Below, piece by piece: positions 6,162 through 8,355 of a stretch of 8,355 bases of DNA. The first letter of the stretch is position 1, and every line of letters begins with the position of its first letter. Source of the DNA: JBOGJI01 sp050747865 (GTDB lineage: Bacteria; Acidobacteriota; Thermoanaerobaculia; Multivoradales; JAHEKO01); the NCBI GenBank assembly GCA_050747865.1, contig JBOGJI010000320.1:1-8355 (forward strand). Direction: 5' to 3'. Under the pieces are notes generated by a model. It worked only from the letters and a program-made list of their open reading frames with translations, was not told where the DNA came from and searched no databases. The position numbers and the translations under genes are program-made.

Positions 6162-6749
6162 ATGACCCGGCCCGTCACTCCCCTCCCCCATCCCCATCTG
6201 CATCGCCTCGGCCAAACCCTGGCGGAGGTCGAGTCCGGCGTCGATCGCCTCACCGACGGGCTCACCGACGATCAGCTCGGCTGGGCGCCGGAGCCGGGGC
6301 GGTGGAGCATCGGCCAGTGCCTCGACCATCTGACCGTGGTCAACCGCGCCTATCGACTCCGCATCGAAGACGCGCTCGAGCGCGGACCGGCCGCGCCGGC
6401 CGCCGAGCCCGCACGCTTCCGGCCGCGAGTCGTGATCCGGCCGTTCCTGCGCCTGATGGGTCAGGAGTCTGGCTGGCGGCTACCCGCGCCGCGGCTGTTT
6501 CGGCCTCCTCCGGCGCCGGCCCCAGGCTCGGTGAGCCGGTTCTTCGAGGAGCTGCACGCGCTGCGCCGGCTGGTGGTCGCGGCCTCCGGTCGCGACCTCG
6601 TGCGCACCCGTCTGGCGAGCTCGGAGAGCCGCTTCCCCCGCCTGACGCTCGGGGAGGCTCTGACGCTGCTCACGGTGCACTGCGAGCGGCACGTGCTGCA
6701 GGCCTGGCGCGTCCGCGAGCACCCCGAGTTCCCCGAGGAGATCGCGTAG
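6162..6749 (+). CDS. DinB-like four-helix-bundle protein
   Basis: This 195-residue soluble protein fits the DinB/YfiT superfamily (DinB_2-like), putative metal-dependent enzymes or thiol S-transferases related to bacillithiol/mycothiol enzymes. Visible hallmarks are the helix GRWSIGQCLDHL (46-57) with His56, and the C-terminal helix LTVHCERHVLQAWRV (170-184) with His173 and His177. Together these give the three-histidine metal site typical of the family. A Pro/Ala/Arg-rich middle segment (about 75-122) is longer than in compact members. The start is supported by GAGG at 6153-6156, 5 nt before the ATG. The gene is divergent from the AGCS symporter and convergent with the esterase, so it is probably monocistronic. 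Its substrate is unknown, and despite the name there is no evidence for a DNA-damage role. Confidence 0.8.
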   Translation: MTRPVTPLPHPHLHRLGQTLAEVESGVDRLTDGLTDDQLGWAPEPGRWSIGQCLDHLTVVNRAYRLRIEDALERGPAAPAAEPARFRPRVVIRPFLRLMGQESGWRLPAPRLFRPPPAPAPGSVSRFFEELHALRRLVVAASGRDLVRTRLASSESRFPRLTLGEALTLLTVHCERHVLQAWRVREHPEFPEEIA

Positions 6750-6799
6750 CGGCCGAGCTTGTCTCAGCCGTCCCCGGCCGACACGAGGTCGGCCGCTAC
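6746..6799. terminator. Inverted repeat spanning the convergent stop codons
   Basis: GTAGCGGCCGA (6746-6756) and TCGGCCGCTAC (6789-6799) are a perfect 11-bp inverted repeat with a 32-nt loop. The left arm contains the TAG stop of the DinB-like gene, and the right arm contains the TAG stop of the convergent esterase gene. A third copy of the core, CGGCCGA at 6775-6781, can pair with TCGGCCG at 6789-6795 through a 7-nt loop, giving a competing compact hairpin. No T-tract follows on either strand. Its position suggests a bidirectional terminator or 3'-end stabiliser, but this is inferred. Confidence 0.5.
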
Positions 6800-7467
6800 A
6801 ACCGATCAAGCCAAGCGGCGCAGATATCGGCGAATCGCGGTGTCCATTCGTGGCCGCCGTCGAAGACCGCCAGCTCGACCGTCGTCCCGGCTTGCCGCAG
6901 GCGCTCGAGGTCGCGATCGAGCTGTTCGGCGGGATACCCCGTGTCCCGCTCTCCCCGTCCCAGCAGGATGGGGGGTAGGGCGGCCAGGGTGTCGTCGGTG
7001 AGCTCGGGCGGAACGTCGCCGCCGAGCACGATCAGGCCGTTGCAGGCGCCGTCCGCCGCGGCAGCCCGGTAGGCCATGGCGACGCCCTGGGAGAAGCCGG
7101 CGAGGATCAGCGGGCGCGCTCGCGGCCAGTCGTCACGCAGGCGCGCCAGCACCGAGCTCACGTAGGCCACGTTGTCCTCGATCGCCAGCTCGCGGTCCTG
7201 GCGCGTCATCCAGCTCGCCACCACCTCGCCGCTGCTGCGCCGGTAGAACGGATGCAGGGCCTGGACGGCCGCCAGCACCCGGCCGCCCCGACCCGGAATC
7301 GCGGCCAGCCGTTCCAGCATCGCTTCGGCCGCCTCCCCGTACCCGTGAAACCCGACGATCAACTCGCCTGAAGGCTGCCTGGCCGGCGCCTCGACGAGCA
7401 CCCGCCCTCGCACGCGGGCCGGGAGGTGGAGGGTCCGGGCCCCACCGTGAGTCTCGGACTCAGGCAT
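6796..7467 (-). CDS. Phospholipase/carboxylesterase-type alpha/beta hydrolase
   Basis: This 223-residue cytoplasmic serine hydrolase resembles the phospholipase/carboxylesterase family (Abhydrolase_2, PF02230). The oxyanion-hole motif is HGYG (41-44) after a hydrophobic strand. The nucleophile elbow is GFSQG (124-128) with Ser126. The acid is Asp175 in GRGERD, and the catalytic base is His206 in DGGHEW, so the triad is complete. The HPFYRR and SWMTRQD segments (72-77, 85-91) match the family's substrate-loop region. There is no signal peptide or membrane helix. The ATG at 7467 overlaps the end of trpA by 8 bp, pointing to translational coupling. The frame stays open farther upstream inside trpA, but those residues are Ala/Pro/Ser-rich shadow sequence. 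The natural ester substrate is unknown, and nothing in the sequence links it directly to tryptophan synthesis. Confidence 0.88.
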   Translation of the reverse strand: MPESETHGGARTLHLPARVRGRVLVEAPARQPSGELIVGFHGYGEAAEAMLERLAAIPGRGGRVLAAVQALHPFYRRSSGEVVASWMTRQDRELAIEDNVAYVSSVLARLRDDWPRARPLILAGFSQGVAMAYRAAAADGACNGLIVLGGDVPPELTDDTLAALPPILLGRGERDTGYPAEQLDRDLERLRQAGTTVELAVFDGGHEWTPRFADICAAWLDRL

Positions 7468-8305
7468 TGACCCGGCGGCCGAACCAGCCGCCCGCGGTCT
7501 TGCGCGCTTCGGCGATGGCGGTGGCGAACTGGGCGGCGCGGTTCTGGACTCGGGCGACCAGGTCGTCGCGGCCGGTGTGCTCTTCGACGGTGCGCACCAG
7601 GGCGGAGCCGATGACGACGCCGTCGGCAAGGGCGGCGGCGGCGCGCGCCTGGTCGGCGGTCGAGATGCCGAAGCCGACCGCCACGGGCAGGGAGCTGCGG
7701 CGGCGTACGGCCTTGAGCTCGCGGGCCAGGGTGTCGGTGAGCTGGTCGCGCTCGCCGGTGACGCCGGTGCGGCTGACGTAATAGACGAATCCCCGCGAGG
7801 CGGACGCGGCGCGATCGATGCGCTCTTTGGTGCTGGTCGGGGCGATGAGGAAGATCGGATCGAGGCCGTGTCGGGACAGGGTGGGGAGCCATTCGTCGGC
7901 GGCCGCCTCGGGGGGCAGGTCGACGCACAGGATGCCGTCGACGCCCGAGGCGGCCGCCTGCTCGGCCAGGCGGTCGAGGCCGTAGCGATACAGGGGGTTG
8001 TAGTAGCTGAAGAGCACGATGGCGACGTCGAGCTCGGCGCGTTCGCGGGCCACCAGGTCGAGGAGCCCCGACAGCGTGGTTCCGGCGGCCAGGGCGCGTA
8101 CGGCCGCGCGCTGGTTGACCGGGCCGTCGGCGATCGGATCGGAGAACGGCACTCCGAGCTCGACGATGTCGGCGCCCGCGGCGGCGAGCGCGTGGAGCAG
8201 CCGGCCGGTGGTCTGGAGGTCGGGGTCGCCGGCCGTCAAGTAGGGGATGAACGCGGCGCGGCCGCCGGAGCGGCAGCGCGCGAAGGCCTCTTCGATGCGG
8301 CTCAC
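7460..8305 (-). CDS. trpA: Tryptophan synthase alpha subunit
   Basis: TrpA cleaves indole-3-glycerol phosphate to indole and glyceraldehyde 3-phosphate and passes indole to TrpB in the alpha2-beta2 complex. The 281-residue TIM barrel is full length. YLTAGDPD (22-29) and ELGVPFSDPIADGP (49-62) are diagnostic, and Glu49 and Asp60 match the catalytic residues of E. coli TrpA in number. Also present are SYYNPLYRYG (100-109), the mobile loop YYVSRTGVTG (175-184), and the phosphate-binding GFGIS (211-215) and IGSALV (232-237). The start is GTG at 8305, with AGGAGG 7 nt upstream. The start overlaps the stop of the preceding gene (GTGA), and the 3' end overlaps the hydrolase gene by 8 bp, so it sits mid-operon. 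Whether the preceding gene is trpB cannot be confirmed here. Confidence 0.97.
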   Translation of the reverse strand: MSRIEEAFARCRSGGRAAFIPYLTAGDPDLQTTGRLLHALAAAGADIVELGVPFSDPIADGPVNQRAAVRALAAGTTLSGLLDLVARERAELDVAIVLFSYYNPLYRYGLDRLAEQAAASGVDGILCVDLPPEAAADEWLPTLSRHGLDPIFLIAPTSTKERIDRAASASRGFVYYVSRTGVTGERDQLTDTLARELKAVRRRSSLPVAVGFGISTADQARAAAALADGVVIGSALVRTVEEHTGRDDLVARVQNRAAQFATAIAEARKTAGGWFGRRVNA

Positions 8306-8355
8306 GGCAGCTCCTCCTCGGGCGCGTGGGCCACGGTCGCATCGCGGATCGGGCC
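8302..8355 (-). CDS. C-terminal tail of an unidentified upstream gene (partial)
   Basis: One minus-strand frame enters from the right edge and ends at a TGA (8304-8302) that overlaps the trpA GTG start as GTGA. The 17 visible residues end in APEEELP. The arrangement is typical of a tightly coupled operon, and by common gene order the upstream gene would be trpB. However, the tail lacks the SGRGDKD motif usually near the TrpB C-terminus, so it is either a TrpB with an extended tail or another gene. The trpA Shine-Dalgarno lies inside this coding tail. Confidence 0.55.
   Translation of the reverse strand, partial: GPIRDATVAHAPEEELP
8313..8318 (-). promoter_or_regulatory. Shine-Dalgarno supporting the trpA GTG start
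   Basis: AGGAGG on the minus strand lies 7 nt before the GTG at 8305. It justifies calling a non-ATG start that gives a family-like N-terminus (MSRIEEAF). Confidence 0.75.

Noticed and set aside
7468..7629. Longer start for the hydrolase inside trpA
   Set aside because: The added 54 residues are Ala/Pro/Ser-rich frame-shifted trpA sequence. Homology to the hydrolase family begins only after the ATG at 7467.
7359..8342. Minus-strand frame of 327 codons overlapping trpA
   Set aside because: It is an Arg/Pro-rich shadow of trpA, which has intact catalytic and phosphate-binding motifs in its own frame.
1..8355. CRISPR array, insertion sequence, phage genes, tRNA or rRNA, toxin-antitoxin or defence cassette
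   Set aside because: No regularly spaced repeats, terminal inverted repeats flanking a transposase, tRNA cloverleaf, or defence-type domains were seen. All sizeable frames are explained by transporters, a protease, a DinB-like protein, a hydrolase and trpA.

Overview
The window is very GC-rich, with almost exclusive G/C third codon positions and tightly packed genes on both strands. No phage, IS, CRISPR, tRNA or rRNA signature is visible. The gene mix (PspC mini-protein, CaX antiporter, CBS-domain site-2 protease, Na+-coupled amino-acid transporters, DinB-like protein, trpA) fits a free-living high-GC bacterium. Acidobacteriota or a related high-GC lineage is my impression, but nothing in the sequence fixes the phylum. 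This is mostly core or housekeeping sequence rather than an accessory island.

Layout from left to right. (1) The first codons of a minus-strand membrane protein run off the left edge. A divergent gap separates it from a 67-residue PspC-domain protein on the plus strand. (2) A CaX-type Ca2+/H+ antiporter (minus) is convergent with pspC and divergent from a CBS-domain site-2 protease (plus). These two share a 68-bp start-to-start gap containing overlapping -10-like hexamers, one on each strand. (3) Two Na+-coupled amino-acid symporters lie in tandem on the minus strand: an AGCS (alanine/glycine) carrier followed by an SNF/LeuT-type carrier. The AGCS protein carries an extra hydrophilic block of about 110 residues. 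(4) A DinB/DUF664-like four-helix protein (plus) is divergent from the AGCS gene and convergent with the next block. (5) A minus-strand operon has the tail of an unidentified gene, then trpA, then a phospholipase/carboxylesterase-type alpha/beta hydrolase. The genes overlap by 4 and 8 bp, so translational coupling is likely.

The window covers membrane ion and amino-acid transport, envelope proteolysis/stress, and the last step of tryptophan synthesis. I did not find a convincing new defence or mobile system. The best leads are small: an 11-bp inverted repeat that contains both stop codons of a convergent gene pair, the insertion in the AGCS transporter, the hydrolase coupled to trpA, and the back-to-back promoter between the Ca2+ antiporter and the intramembrane protease.
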